Origin: an uncultured Rhodospirillales bacterium
GTDB lineage: Bacteria; Pseudomonadota; Alphaproteobacteria; Rhodospirillales; JABHCV01
Length of the DNA: 64,000 nucleotides
Direction of reading: 5' to 3'
Assembly: GCA_938092065.1 (NCBI GenBank)
Contig: CALKND010000016.1
Coordinates: forward strand, 1-64,000
The position numbers and the translations under genes were made by a program. Below the pieces are notes generated by a model. The model searched no databases and was not told the origin of the DNA. It saw nothing but the letters and a program-made list of their open reading frames with translations. Of the stretch, positions 34,267-43,963 are shown one piece after another; within the stretch, counting starts at the first letter, position 1, and every line of letters starts with the position of its first letter.

Positions 34267-34665
34267 CTATTTCCTTTTTTTTTCGCTCGCATCTTTATCA
34301 GGTGCTTCTTTCCGTTTAACCAAGGAAACTACACCGCCGGTTGGTTCTGTATATCTAGGGGCTACACCAAGGCCTCTTGCCGCTCGGTAAACATTTAAAG
34401 TCCCGGCACCGGCCCCTAAAAAAAAGAATACTACCAAAAACAAAGGCTTTGTTTCCAGCCAGTTATCCAGAGAATACCCAATTCCCACGCCAACAATCAG
34501 AGCTGCTACCATTTCGGTACCTATGCGAACAGCCATGCTATAACCGTAGGTTTGCTCTTTACCAATCGAGGATATCGATTGTTTATTAGCGCTGCTTTTT
34601 TCGCGTGCTTGATTTAGGCGTTTATCTAAGTCTTTAAGATTCTCCTGAGGGGAATTATCGCTCAT
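34267..34665 (-). CDS. AtpI, F0F1 ATP synthase accessory protein
   Basis: About 132 residues with a charged N-terminal stretch (LKDLDKRLNQAREK) and two hydrophobic helices containing the family glycine pattern GVGIGYSLDNWLETKP. AtpI helps c-ring assembly or magnesium supply. The start is set at ATG 34665 (MSDNSPQENL); further upstream starts, an ATG two codons earlier and a TTG at 34707, fit the family less well. A strong promoter lies ahead, so this begins the F0 transcript. Confidence 0.88.
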   Translation of the reverse strand: MSDNSPQENLKDLDKRLNQAREKSSANKQSISSIGKEQTYGYSMAVRIGTEMVAALIVGVGIGYSLDNWLETKPLFLVVFFFLGAGAGTLNVYRAARGLGVAPRYTEPTGGVVSLVKRKEAPDKDASEKKRK

Positions 34666-34726
34666 AGTCATCAGCGCTTTTTCAACATTCCCATCTAGTT
34701 GAAACAATAAGTTATGTAAAAATAAA

Positions 34727-34753
34727 ATTAGAACTCTGCCGAGAGCGTGTCAA
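34727..34753 (-). promoter_or_regulatory. Predicted promoter of the F0 ATP synthase operon
   Basis: Reading the minus strand, TTGACA (34753-34748) is followed after 15 bases by TCTAAT (34732-34727), a five-of-six match to the -10 consensus; shifting to TAATTT gives the ideal 17-base spacing with a poorer -10. The start of transcription would fall near 34720, giving a leader of about 55 bases before atpI. It lies between the smc stop and atpI. Confidence 0.62.
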
Positions 34754-34832
34754 CCCAATGAGGATAGATAAGCGCATGATAATATTAAATAAAACATATG
34801 AAAATTCTTAATTCTGAATATGCAACAGTGGG

Positions 34833-37800
34833 TTAGGCGGTCTTTTGAAGCTTTTCTGCGAATTCAAGGTCGACTGAAACAAGCTTTGAGACTCCCCTTT
34901 CTGACATGGTAACTCCAAAAAGACGGTCCATTTTGGCCATAGTCAGGCGGTGATGGGTGATCACTAGGAATCGTGTGGTTCCCGAAGCAGCCATTTCATT
35001 GAGCATGGTACAAAATCTGTCGACGTTCGAGTCATCTAACGGTGCGTCAACCTCGTCGAGCACACAAATAGGTGCAGGGTTGGTCAAAAAAACACCAAAC
35101 AAAAGCGCCAGGGCGGTCAGGGCCTGTTCACCACCTGAGAGCAAAGATAGGCTTTGCAGGCTTTTACCCGGCGGGCTTGCCAAGATTTCCAGTCCAGCTT
35201 CAAGGGGGTCGTCTGAGTCAACCAGACTCAGGTGTGCACGACCGCCACCGAATAGGCGCATAAATAATTTCTGAAAATGCTTATCTACTTCATGGAAAGA
35301 TTTTAGAAGGCGTTGACGGCCTTCTTTATTTAACTCAGAGATGCCCTTTCGAAGTTTTGCAATAGCTTCGATCAAATCTTCTCGCTCATTCTCGAGTGAT
35401 TGAATTTGATCTGTTAATTCCTGTGTTTCCTTTTCTGCACGCAGATTGACAGGCCCCATAGTGTCGCGCTCATTAATCAGACGATCAACTTTGCGTTCGC
35501 AATCGTTAAGCTCGGGTAGAGCTTTTTCTTTGTCAAGGCTGGCAATATTAAATAACTGGTCAGGGCTCACATCTAGTTTATCGAGAACCCTCTCCATAAT
35601 ACTTTTAGCGGCTTGCTCAGCCTGTTCAACTAAGCCTTGTGACCGGACTCTATTTTCCCTTGCTTTGGCCAGCGTTGTTTCGGCATTGCGCAGGACTTTG
35701 TCAGCGTCGGACAATCGAGTTTCTGCTTCGGCCAGTTTGTCGGCAGCTTCTGTGCGTGTCTTTTCTGACTGGTGAATTTTTTCCACTAAAACTTCGCGGC
35801 GTTGCTCTATTACTTCTGGCATGGCACCGAGGCGTAAAATCTCAGCGGTTTCAACGCTCTGACGTTCGCTCAACTGGTTGATTTGGTCGCTTGCACTCGT
35901 ATGACGCCCGCGCCAGTTCGCTAGCTCATTTTCAATGCTGCCCAGACGACGGCAGCGTTCTTCAGCAGCTTGAACAAGCGAATCAAATGCGCTTTGGCTT
36001 TCAACCTGAACAGCTCTGCGTTCTGCAAGGTCGGCACGAAGGGTTGTGATTTTACTCTGAGCCACATCTGTATTGGGGAGTTCTGCGAGAGACTGGCGAG
36101 CTTGAACTGCACGGGCATCGGATTCTTCAAGATCAGCGCTGATTGCCCCAGCTGTTTCAACAAGAGCTGAAATTCTAGATGAATGGTGAGCCGCTTTTTC
36201 CTTGATGTCAGTCAGGGTGTCCCGGGCCTGATCATAGGCGCTATCCGCAGTGTTGGCATCTACACGGGCTTTACGCTCTGCGATTTGCGCCTTGGTTGCT
36301 ATATTTCTGGCTTTCTCGACGCCTGCATCGGCATCGGCCACATCGGCGCGGGCACTGACCAGGGTATCACGAATGATGTTTAAGCGATTCCGTTGTTGAA
36401 GGCGTGCAGCAGCTGCGGTTTCAGCCCCAGCGGAGACTGTATAGCCGTCCCAGCGCCACATGGCCCCATTTTGCGAGACTAGGGACTGGCCCTGCTTAAG
36501 GCTTTCAGCAAGGCGTTCACCATCAGCTTCATTGTAAACGATGCCGATCTGGCTCAGGCAACGAGTAAGAGCAGCAGGTCCAGAAACGAATTGGCCCAGA
36601 GGTTCAGTACCTTGTGGCAGCTCGGTGGTTTGTCTATAAGGCAGCATGGTGCGCCAGGTGATTGGAGCCAACTCATAGCTTGAAGCAGACAGGTCTTCGC
36701 CTAGGACAGCGCCCAAAGCTGCCTCGAAGCCTAGTTTAACTGTCACTTCGTCAATCATGGCTGGCCACTCATCACTGTCACCAACTTTCAAAACATCTGA
36801 CAGTGCTTGTTCCTCTGCAAGAAGCCGGGTTAGCGTGGATTGGGAAGAATGTTGTTGGTTCACAGATTGAGAAATAGCTTCAGTTGTTTCTATGAAGACC
36901 TGATTTGCAGCTTCGGCCCGATTGCGGAGATTGTTACGGGCTTTATGAAGTCTTTCAAGGCTGTCTTCTGCCTCGCTCAGATTATTGGGAACAATGCTTT
37001 CACCTTCTATGCGGGCTCTTTGTTCAGTGGTTTCAGCGTAGCGGGCTTTTAGGCGTTCGCTACGGCTTGTTAGCTCATCTATAGTACGGTTAAGGCTGGA
37101 GCGGTGGGCTTCACTTTTGGCAAACTGATCGCTTAAGCCGTTCAACTCGGTGTCTAAAACATTTACCTCTTTATTGGTTTTGCTCAAATTTTCACCAGCA
37201 ATTTTGCGGTTGTCTTCGTCACCCAAGCGAGTGGTTTCAATACCTTGGCGTTCTTCATCTAGGGTGGTGATTGCCTTAGTTGCGTCTTCGGCTAGCGACT
37301 TCTCACGTTGGATATCTGCGGTAATTTGTATTGTGCGCCTTTTGGTTTCTTCTTGAGCTTCAGCAATGCGTTCTTTTTCTTCGTCTAGGCTATTACGAGC
37401 AACGCTCAGGCTGTGTAGTTCTGCTGCTGCTTTGGCCTCCATTTGGCGTAATTCAGGAAGGTTTGTGGCTGCATCAATCTGCTTGTTTGAGGCGGAAGCA
37501 GTCAGGCGGGTCAGTTCCTCAACCTCGAAACCAGAGGTTCTGAGGTTGCCCTGATATTGCTCAAGATCCTCAGAGGCTGTCTTCCAGCGCAGATAATAAA
37601 GCGTCGCCTCTGCCTTACGGATATGATCAGATAAATTACGATATCTGTTAGCTTGCCGACTCTGTTTTTTCAGGCCCTGCAATTGCGCTTCAAGGGTACT
37701 GAGAATGTCTTCAAGGCGATCAAGATTAGTTTCGGCCCCACGTAAGCGTAACTCAGCCTCGTGCCGACGAGAATGCAGTCCAGTTATGCCGGCAGCTTCT

Positions 37801-38297
37801 TCCAATAGCGCACGTCGTTGGGAGGGTTTGGCCCGAATTACAGCACCAATTCGACCTTGAGAAACCATTGCGGTTGACCGCGCGCCAGTGGATGAGTCCG
37901 CAAAGAGAAGTTGCACATCTTTGGCCCGCATTTCAATACCATTGACCCTGTAGATGGAGCCCTTCTCGCGTTCAATGCGGCGACTAACGTCAAGTTCTTC
38001 AAATTCGTTGAATTGGGCCGGGGCGGAGCGTTCTGAATTGTCCAGATTAAGGACCACTTCAGCAATGTTACGGGCTGGGCGGTCTGTGGTGCCGCCAAAA
38101 ATGACATCTTCCATACCGGAGCCACGCATTTGCTTTGCAGAGGACTCGCCCATAACCCAGCGCAAGGCCTCAACTAGGTTTGATTTGCCACAGCCGTTTG
38201 GCCCAACAACACCGGTCAGGCCGGGTTTGATGTGCAGTTCGGTAGGGTCAACGAATGACTTAAAACCTGTCAGCCTAAGTTTTGAAAAGTAGAGCAA
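34833..38297 (-). CDS. SMC, chromosome condensation ATPase
   Basis: A 1154-residue structural-maintenance-of-chromosomes protein. Walker A is GPNGCGKS at residues 32-39, followed by long coiled-coil arms, a hinge in the middle (about 500-620, with the APITWRTMLPYRQ region), the second arm, and the C-terminal head with the ABC signature LSGGEQA and Walker B CVLDEVDAPLDD. The ScpA/ScpB partners are not in the window. It is the third gene of the minus-strand unit DUF721-DsbA-smc, 21 bases after the DsbA-like gene. Confidence 0.97.
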   Translation of the reverse strand: MLYFSKLRLTGFKSFVDPTELHIKPGLTGVVGPNGCGKSNLVEALRWVMGESSAKQMRGSGMEDVIFGGTTDRPARNIAEVVLNLDNSERSAPAQFNEFEELDVSRRIEREKGSIYRVNGIEMRAKDVQLLFADSSTGARSTAMVSQGRIGAVIRAKPSQRRALLEEAAGITGLHSRRHEAELRLRGAETNLDRLEDILSTLEAQLQGLKKQSRQANRYRNLSDHIRKAEATLYYLRWKTASEDLEQYQGNLRTSGFEVEELTRLTASASNKQIDAATNLPELRQMEAKAAAELHSLSVARNSLDEEKERIAEAQEETKRRTIQITADIQREKSLAEDATKAITTLDEERQGIETTRLGDEDNRKIAGENLSKTNKEVNVLDTELNGLSDQFAKSEAHRSSLNRTIDELTSRSERLKARYAETTEQRARIEGESIVPNNLSEAEDSLERLHKARNNLRNRAEAANQVFIETTEAISQSVNQQHSSQSTLTRLLAEEQALSDVLKVGDSDEWPAMIDEVTVKLGFEAALGAVLGEDLSASSYELAPITWRTMLPYRQTTELPQGTEPLGQFVSGPAALTRCLSQIGIVYNEADGERLAESLKQGQSLVSQNGAMWRWDGYTVSAGAETAAAARLQQRNRLNIIRDTLVSARADVADADAGVEKARNIATKAQIAERKARVDANTADSAYDQARDTLTDIKEKAAHHSSRISALVETAGAISADLEESDARAVQARQSLAELPNTDVAQSKITTLRADLAERRAVQVESQSAFDSLVQAAEERCRRLGSIENELANWRGRHTSASDQINQLSERQSVETAEILRLGAMPEVIEQRREVLVEKIHQSEKTRTEAADKLAEAETRLSDADKVLRNAETTLAKARENRVRSQGLVEQAEQAAKSIMERVLDKLDVSPDQLFNIASLDKEKALPELNDCERKVDRLINERDTMGPVNLRAEKETQELTDQIQSLENEREDLIEAIAKLRKGISELNKEGRQRLLKSFHEVDKHFQKLFMRLFGGGRAHLSLVDSDDPLEAGLEILASPPGKSLQSLSLLSGGEQALTALALLFGVFLTNPAPICVLDEVDAPLDDSNVDRFCTMLNEMAASGTTRFLVITHHRLTMAKMDRLFGVTMSERGVSKLVSVDLEFAEKLQKTA

Positions 38298-38318
38298 AAT
38301 ATAACTTCCTAGTTGGCC

Positions 38319-38930
38319 TTAAAGCTTTTTGGCCAAGGCTTTGTCCAGAAGATTCTTAAATTCGCTATAAGATAGGTTCCCGGGTACAATTTCGCCCTCA
38401 ATGAAAAATGTAGGGGTTGATTTTACGCCTAAGAGATTTTCAGCTTCTTTTGCTTTTGCCTGTATAGCCGCCAGCAACTCACTATCATTTAGGCAAGCCT
38501 CTATATCATCGATACTCATACCACTAAGCCTTGCGATTCCTGCAATAGCATCAAAGGGAGCGTCGCTCTGGGCCCAAGTTTCTTGCGAGAGGAATAGGGC
38601 ACTGGTCATAGGCACGTAATTATCCTGACCTGAGCAGCGTGCAATCATGGTAGCTGCTAAAGCTAGGTTTCCGAGGGGAAAATCCCAGAACACTAAACGT
38701 AATTTACCGGTGTCGATATAATCCTTTTTGATACTGGGTAGGGTATCAGTGTGGAACGCTGCACAATGAGAGCAGGTCAGGGATGAATATTCGATCATAG
38801 TAATTGGCGCATCTGGGTTGCCAATTGATTTTTCAGCCATTGCCTCGTTTAATGAGACTTTTTGGGCAAAGGAAGTGGTGGCTGTAAATAGCATAAGTGA
38901 TATTGCTATCCCTAGTATGATACGGGGCAC
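38319..38930 (-). CDS. DsbA-family periplasmic thiol-disulfide oxidoreductase
   Basis: About 203 residues. The GTG at 38930 is the likely start: it has AAGGAG six bases upstream and yields a signal peptide (MPRIILGIAISLMLFTATTSFAQ split at AQ). Longer upstream starts lack this. The mature protein has a thioredoxin fold with the active-site Cys53-Ser-His-Cys56 and the cis-proline loop STPTFFIEG. CSHC differs from the CPHC of classical DsbA and is seen in this alphaproteobacterial family. It sits between DUF721 and smc, a conserved arrangement whose reason is unclear. Confidence 0.92.
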   Translation of the reverse strand: MPRIILGIAISLMLFTATTSFAQKVSLNEAMAEKSIGNPDAPITMIEYSSLTCSHCAAFHTDTLPSIKKDYIDTGKLRLVFWDFPLGNLALAATMIARCSGQDNYVPMTSALFLSQETWAQSDAPFDAIAGIARLSGMSIDDIEACLNDSELLAAIQAKAKEAENLLGVKSTPTFFIEGEIVPGNLSYSEFKNLLDKALAKKL

Positions 38931-39091
38931 ATGACTCTCCTTAAATACAATATATGGTTGAACTATAGAATTGCACCCACCATAGAGTCGACTCATTTTC
39001 ATTGGTCTGGACGGACTTTTTACAAATTCTTTCTAAGCATCTACTGTATATAGGTTTTTTTCAGTTTAAAGGGGAGTACATTAGTAGGTAA

Positions 39092-39598
39092 TTAGGGTAA
39101 TTCTTTAGAAGTCTTACTCATGATAGCCCTACCCAGACGCTCAAGAGCGTGGTGTAAGTCATCATCATTAATATCGCGCAGGCAATTAAATAGTCTTCGT
39201 TCTTCTATTTTTGATAAAAGTCGAGGCGAGGAAAATTTATTCTCGGTGGTTTTCGGGAGAGGGCCCTGAGTAATTCGTATGCTCTCAACTGCGCCAAATC
39301 CGAAATAAGCATTTATGCGCTCGATGAGAACGGCTTCGAGGTGCTGCAACTGTATAGCTAGACCGCCATTATCAATCCGTAGATGCAGAGTTCCTTTACT
39401 TTTCTTACCATGACTATAGTGTATTTTCTCTGGCGCACAATGTTTTGCCAGATATTCACCTGCTATTTCCTGCCAGTCATTAACAATAGCTGAATCAGTA
39501 AACCCCCGCTCACCGAATATTGGTTTGATAAGCTTACCAACTTGACTAGCTAGCGTTTTCGGCGCGCTGCCTCTTTTATTATTTCCCTTAAGTACCAT
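39092..39598 (-). CDS. DUF721 (DciA-like) protein
   Basis: A 168-residue protein with the DUF721 domain at about 20-115 (WQEIAGEYLAKHCAPEKIHY, GTLHLRIDNGGLAIQLQHLE). DUF721 proteins include DciA, the loader of the replicative helicase in many bacteria, but the exact role in alphaproteobacteria with this shorter form is not proven by sequence. It heads the minus-strand unit with the DsbA-like gene and smc, and faces mutY across only 17 bases. Confidence 0.85.
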   Translation of the reverse strand: MVLKGNNKRGSAPKTLASQVGKLIKPIFGERGFTDSAIVNDWQEIAGEYLAKHCAPEKIHYSHGKKSKGTLHLRIDNGGLAIQLQHLEAVLIERINAYFGFGAVESIRITQGPLPKTTENKFSSPRLLSKIEERRLFNCLRDINDDDLHHALERLGRAIMSKTSKELP

Positions 39599-39615
39599 CT
39601 ATATATGATAAACCC

Positions 39616-40671
39616 ATGATGAATAATGAACAACAGCGACTGCAAACTAGCTTGCTTAATTGGTATGACAGTCATGGCCGTACATTGCCCTGGCGGGACA
39701 GAAACGGACTTGGTGATCCATATAAGGTTTGGCTTTCAGAAGTCATGCTACAGCAAACGACAGTGGCCACTGTCCAGCCTTATTTTACAGAATTTATCAG
39801 GCGTTGGCCCTCTCTTGTGGCCTTGGCAGGGGCAGAACTTGATGATGTGCTTCATGCCTGGCAGGGGCTAGGATACTATTCCCGTGCTCGTAATCTGCAT
39901 AAGTGCGCGCGGTTAATTTTGGAGAAATATAAAGGGAAATTTCCTGATAATGAAAAAGACTTGCTTCGCCTTCCTGGTATAGGTCCGTATACTGCCGCAG
40001 CGATTTCAGCTATTGCATTCGGACGCCCTAGTGCACCCGTCGATGGCAATATAGCAAGGGTTGTATCGCGTTTAATGAACTTGCAGACTCCCTTACCTGC
40101 CCTGCAACTTGAAGTCATTAGTTTGTTTGCACCCATTGTGCCAAGAGATAGACCCGGTGATTTTGTGCAGGCAATTATGGACCTTGGCGCAACGACTTGC
40201 ATGCCACGTAATTTAAAATGTAATCAATGCCCATGGTTTAAGTTTTGTGCAGCTAAGAAATACGGTAATGCAGAAAATTTGCCTGTCAGGGCACCAAAGA
40301 AAAAGAAACCAACACGCCGTGGTGTTGTTTTTTGGCTGGAAAATGAAGGTGGAAAAATTTTACTGCAGCGGCGTCCTGAAAAAGGCTTGCTTGGCGGTAT
40401 GATGGAATTCCCTTCTACTGACTGGCGTGATAGAACCTGGGCCGTGGCAGAGGCTATAAAAATGGCACCCTTCAAAGCAAAATGGAAGCCATTATCAGGA
40501 ACGGTTCATCATACTTTCACCCATTTCCACTTAGAACTGTCAGTATTTTTGGGCCATGCGGGCTTAAGAGAGGAAGAGTTAGATGTTTGGTGCAGACCCG
40601 AATGTTTTGCAGATTACGCCTTGCCAACCTTGATGAAGAAAGTAGCAAAACATGTCACTCTCATTTCATGA
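39616..40671 (+). CDS. MutY, A/G-specific adenine DNA glycosylase
   Basis: A 351-residue base-excision repair enzyme removing adenine opposite 8-oxoguanine. The helix-hairpin-helix LPGIGPYTAAAI is near residue 115, followed by the catalytic aspartate in APVDGN. The four-cysteine [4Fe-4S] loop is CMPRNLKCNQCPWFKFC. The catalytic glutamate is in SEVMLQQT. The C-terminal third is the NUDIX-like domain that reads 8-oxoG (GVVFWLENEGGKILLQRRPEKG). The ATG at 39616 has no leader space beyond 17 bases shared with the divergent gene. Confidence 0.96.
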   Translation: MMNNEQQRLQTSLLNWYDSHGRTLPWRDRNGLGDPYKVWLSEVMLQQTTVATVQPYFTEFIRRWPSLVALAGAELDDVLHAWQGLGYYSRARNLHKCARLILEKYKGKFPDNEKDLLRLPGIGPYTAAAISAIAFGRPSAPVDGNIARVVSRLMNLQTPLPALQLEVISLFAPIVPRDRPGDFVQAIMDLGATTCMPRNLKCNQCPWFKFCAAKKYGNAENLPVRAPKKKKPTRRGVVFWLENEGGKILLQRRPEKGLLGGMMEFPSTDWRDRTWAVAEAIKMAPFKAKWKPLSGTVHHTFTHFHLELSVFLGHAGLREEELDVWCRPECFADYALPTLMKKVAKHVTLIS

Positions 40672-40735
40672 TGCAACTCTCTTGTAAACTGGTCAAATAT
40701 ATATAATCCTGGTTCCACAAATGTCAAAAGCACAT

Positions 40736-41254
40736 TTACTCGCCATAGATGGCAAGGGCCTCAAAGGGAACCCCTTTAAGCTTCTCCCGCCCATTCAGAA
40801 AATCCAATTCAATTATGCATGCAGTGCCAACGACTTTGGCACCTATTTTTTCAAATAGGTTGATAGAAGCACCCATAGTACCCCCTGTCGCCAAAAGATC
40901 ATCTAAAATGACAACGCGCTGGCCCTTCTCGACTGCGTCATCTTGAATTTCTATGACATCTGAACCGTATTCCAGATCATATTCATAAGAAATCAAATTA
41001 CCTGGTAACTTGCCCTTTTTGCGGACCATAGTGAAGCCGCAACCAAGCTTAAGCGCCAAAGGGGCTGCGACGAGGAAGCCGCGGGCTTCAATTCCAGCTA
41101 GGGTATCGGGTTGAAAGCGACTTATTATTTTGGACAGTCGCTCCACTGCAACCTGCCAAGCGTCTGAATGGGCCAAAAGGGTTGAGATGTCATAATAAAG
41201 TATTCCAGGTTTTGGAAAGTCGGGAATAGCACGAATGTGGTCTTTAATATCCAT
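40736..41254 (-). CDS. Apt, adenine phosphoribosyltransferase
   Basis: A 172-residue purine salvage enzyme converting adenine and PRPP to AMP. The N-terminus ([21 protein letters not shown]) and the PRPP loop [14 protein letters not shown] are diagnostic, as is [18 protein letters not shown]. It stands alone on the minus strand between mutY and the TRAP binding protein. Confidence 0.96.
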   Translation of the reverse strand: MDIKDHIRAIPDFPKPGILYYDISTLLAHSDAWQVAVERLSKIISRFQPDTLAGIEARGFLVAAPLALKLGCGFTMVRKKGKLPGNLISYEYDLEYGSDVIEIQDDAVEKGQRVVILDDLLATGGTMGASINLFEKIGAKVVGTACIIELDFLNGREKLKGVPFEALAIYGE

Positions 41255-41387
41255 TATTATAAATATTTCATACAGTTGTTGAAAAGAAATTAAACCAACA
41301 AAGTCAGGTCGTATGTTAATTTTGTTATGCTAGCTATCAATTTCCCCTTTTGTCCTTTAATACTAAAAAAATGAGTTACGGTCAAAG

Positions 41388-42554
41388 TTACTGGCGGGCC
41401 AACTCATCCCAGACAGCATATTCCTTCCTGAAATCACTTAAGGAACGCCATACTTCTTTAAATTTGGTATCCATAGAGGATTGTTCTATTGCAACTTCCC
41501 TCCAGGCATCTTCAAGTGCCGATAATATTGCTACTGGCCAGCGCTTTATTGTCACACCTTTTGCTGTTAATTCCTTCAGCGCGTCGTATTGTAGGGCTTC
41601 ACCCTCAGCCAGGCCGTATCTAATATTATCTCCACATACAGCCTTGATCTGTGCTTGGCCGGTTATTGTTAACGCGTCCCAACTATCTTTATTAATGAGT
41701 AATTCAAAAAAGCTTGAGGGCTGATGCCAACCCGGAAAGTAGTAATGACCAGCTAGGTGATAAAATCCCAGTTTAAGATCAATGGCAGGCATTGAAAACT
41801 CAGCGCCATCAATTTCTCCATTATCCAAGGCAAGAAATATATCCTCATCCTGTAATGTAAGGGTTTTAACGCCCAGTTTATTTAGCACTTTGCTACCTAG
41901 GCCGGATGCATGCATTTTCAAACCCATCAGGTCCTCAGGCGTTGTATAAGAGTGTCGAAACCAGCCAGATGCCTCTGATGCAATCATGCCGCAAAGGACA
42001 CTTTGGATGCCATGAGGATTATAGATTTCGTTAAGTAACTCTTGGCCTCCATCAAAGTAGACCCAAGCTAAATATTCGCCCGAGGACGGTCCAAATGGAA
42101 CACCTGAAAAAAGTTGAAGTGCGGGCTCTTTATCTGCCCAAGACCCAGGAGAGGAGTATGCAGCGTCAATGGCACCGGATGCAACGGCAGCGAACATTTC
42201 CGATGATGGAACGAGGGCGCCAGGTCCGAAGAACTTAATTTCAATCTCACCGTTTGAAATCTTCCAAATATTTTGGCTAGCGCGTTTTGCTAATGATCCC
42301 AATTGGGGTAAATCGCCCGAATAGGCACTGGCCATGCGCCATACGATTTTCGGTCTACCGGGTTTGGCACGGGTTAAGTCTAGATTAGACGTTTCTGTGA
42401 TTGGCACGTCTTTTGGTTTTTTCTCTAAGCTGGTTTGCGAAGCCTCAGTATTTAATTGCTTTGTAGATTGGTCTAGTCTTGGCGCAATGATGTTTGTTCC
42501 AAGCATCACACCAATGACACCACCTATGACAATACCAACAATAATGTATCGCAT
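41388..42554 (-). CDS. TRAP transporter solute-binding protein, DctP/TakP-like
   Basis: A 388-residue extracytoplasmic binding protein of a TRAP transporter. The first 24 residues form a hydrophobic segment without an obvious cleavage site, then a linker, so it may stay membrane-anchored. The DctP domain (about 68-380) resembles the TakP / mannitol-chloroaromatic subfamily that binds 2-oxo acids: FFGPGALVPSSEMFAAVASGAIDA and GWFRHSYTTPEDLMGLK. No DctQ or DctM membrane subunit is in this window, so it is an orphan gene here. The ligand is not known. Confidence 0.9.
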   Translation of the reverse strand: MRYIIVGIVIGGVIGVMLGTNIIAPRLDQSTKQLNTEASQTSLEKKPKDVPITETSNLDLTRAKPGRPKIVWRMASAYSGDLPQLGSLAKRASQNIWKISNGEIEIKFFGPGALVPSSEMFAAVASGAIDAAYSSPGSWADKEPALQLFSGVPFGPSSGEYLAWVYFDGGQELLNEIYNPHGIQSVLCGMIASEASGWFRHSYTTPEDLMGLKMHASGLGSKVLNKLGVKTLTLQDEDIFLALDNGEIDGAEFSMPAIDLKLGFYHLAGHYYFPGWHQPSSFFELLINKDSWDALTITGQAQIKAVCGDNIRYGLAEGEALQYDALKELTAKGVTIKRWPVAILSALEDAWREVAIEQSSMDTKFKEVWRSLSDFRKEYAVWDELARQ

Positions 42555-42680
42555 TAACTGACGTGCTCTAAATTTCTGTCAAAACAAGGGCTCAAATATT
42601 TTGTTTACTGAAAGAAATAATATAAACGTAAAAGAGGACTTCATCAATGTTCTTAGTTAGAGGTTGTCCTTCTGTATATA

Positions 42681-42718
42681 TAAAAAAATCCCCGGGAGCA
42701 GTTAGCTTCCGGGGATTT
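42681..42718 (-). terminator. Rho-independent terminator of the porin gene
   Basis: On the minus strand a 10-base stem, AAATCCCCGG (42718-42709) with CCGGGGATTT (42695-42686), closes a 13-base loop and runs into Ts. It lies about 50 bases beyond the porin stop, as expected for a highly expressed single gene. Confidence 0.9.
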
Positions 42719-42771
42719 AATTATTAGTAGAAATTAAAAGAAATTCTACTTCATTTTGAGAAATGATTTCT

Positions 42772-43875
42772 TTAGAAGGTAACCACTGCACCCATAAAGA
42801 AGCCATTGATGTCATCAAAGTTTGAAGCCGTGGTGTCGTAGCTTAAGTTGCTGTAGCCACCATAAACGGTAGTACCGTAATCAGAAAGGCTCTGTTGGAA
42901 TAAAAGACTAATATTCTCAAATTCGTCACCAGTCGTTGATTGGTCTTCAGACTTTTTGTACATTAAGGCAATGTTTGTGCCGCCCAGGTCACTTAAACCA
43001 GTCATTTTGTAACCGACTTTAGTCATCCAGTTGTTGCCATCAGGAGCAGTATTTGCAGAGTTCTTTTCTTCTTCCCTGAAGCTCGAGGAGATGTTTAAAC
43101 CATTTGGAAGTTCAATCCCAACACCGCCGCCATGAACGCTATCTTGCGCAGCAGTCTTTGCCGTACCAGAAGCCGTAGCCATGTTCGCATACGAATAACC
43201 AGCAGAAACTTTAACACCGTTGAAGTCTCCACCATATTTTACGTTGTATGCGCCTGATGCATCAGTTCGGTGAGAAACCATTGCAGTGAAACCGTTAAAC
43301 TTAGGCGTGGTATAACTTATACCATTGTCACGTCCAGCGCCATAACCACCACCTTGTGCGGTTTCAACTGATACACCAGCAGCTGCAGAACCAGCGGTTG
43401 AGGATGTATCATTGAAGAGAACGTCTGCATAAGGTGTTGCACTATGACTAGTAGCGAAGGTAGTTCCAGATACGTCTGAAACTAAATAAGCTTCTCCTGC
43501 ATGAGAAGTATGGCCCATAGTAACTTTGCCCATACTGTTTTCCACATAAAGCACGCTGTGACGAACGGAGAAGCTTTCTCCGCCTGAAGCAGATTGAGAT
43601 GCGTTATCGCCGTCTGTTAATCCAATCTCAATAGTTGCACCTACTGTCATGGCATCAGACTTGGCCGAAGCCTTAATTCTACCTCTTGTTTGTCCGACAC
43701 TTACGGGGTCACTATGTGATATGAAGTTATTTTCTCCGTCATCACCAGTAATTATAACGCGGTTAACAAAGCCGCTCCATGCCATTTTCTTTTCGACATC
43801 AGCTGCAGAAGCTGATGAAACTGTCAAAAGACCCAAAGCTGCTGTACTCAGAAGCATTGTACGAAAGTTAGTCAT
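42772..43875 (-). CDS. Gram-negative porin
   Basis: A 367-residue outer-membrane beta-barrel protein. A signal peptide (residues 1-24, ending ASA) precedes a mature part with repeated alternating strands, aromatic girdles and a C-terminal phenylalanine (GAVVTF), the usual signal for barrel assembly. It matches the Porin_4 type of alphaproteobacteria by the AWSGFVNR and HSVLYVEN-like segments. It has its own promoter and terminator, so it is a single-gene transcript. Confidence 0.92.
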   Translation of the reverse strand: MTNFRTMLLSTAALGLLTVSSASAADVEKKMAWSGFVNRVIITGDDGENNFISHSDPVSVGQTRGRIKASAKSDAMTVGATIEIGLTDGDNASQSASGGESFSVRHSVLYVENSMGKVTMGHTSHAGEAYLVSDVSGTTFATSHSATPYADVLFNDTSSTAGSAAAGVSVETAQGGGYGAGRDNGISYTTPKFNGFTAMVSHRTDASGAYNVKYGGDFNGVKVSAGYSYANMATASGTAKTAAQDSVHGGGVGIELPNGLNISSSFREEEKNSANTAPDGNNWMTKVGYKMTGLSDLGGTNIALMYKKSEDQSTTGDEFENISLLFQQSLSDYGTTVYGGYSNLSYDTTASNFDDINGFFMGAVVTF

Positions 43876-43963
43876 TGTAATATTCCCTCTCTCAAAAAAT
43901 GGGGGTAGTAAAAAAACTTATAAAACCTGCGAAACCTTAAGAACGCAACTTTCAACTGAATAT

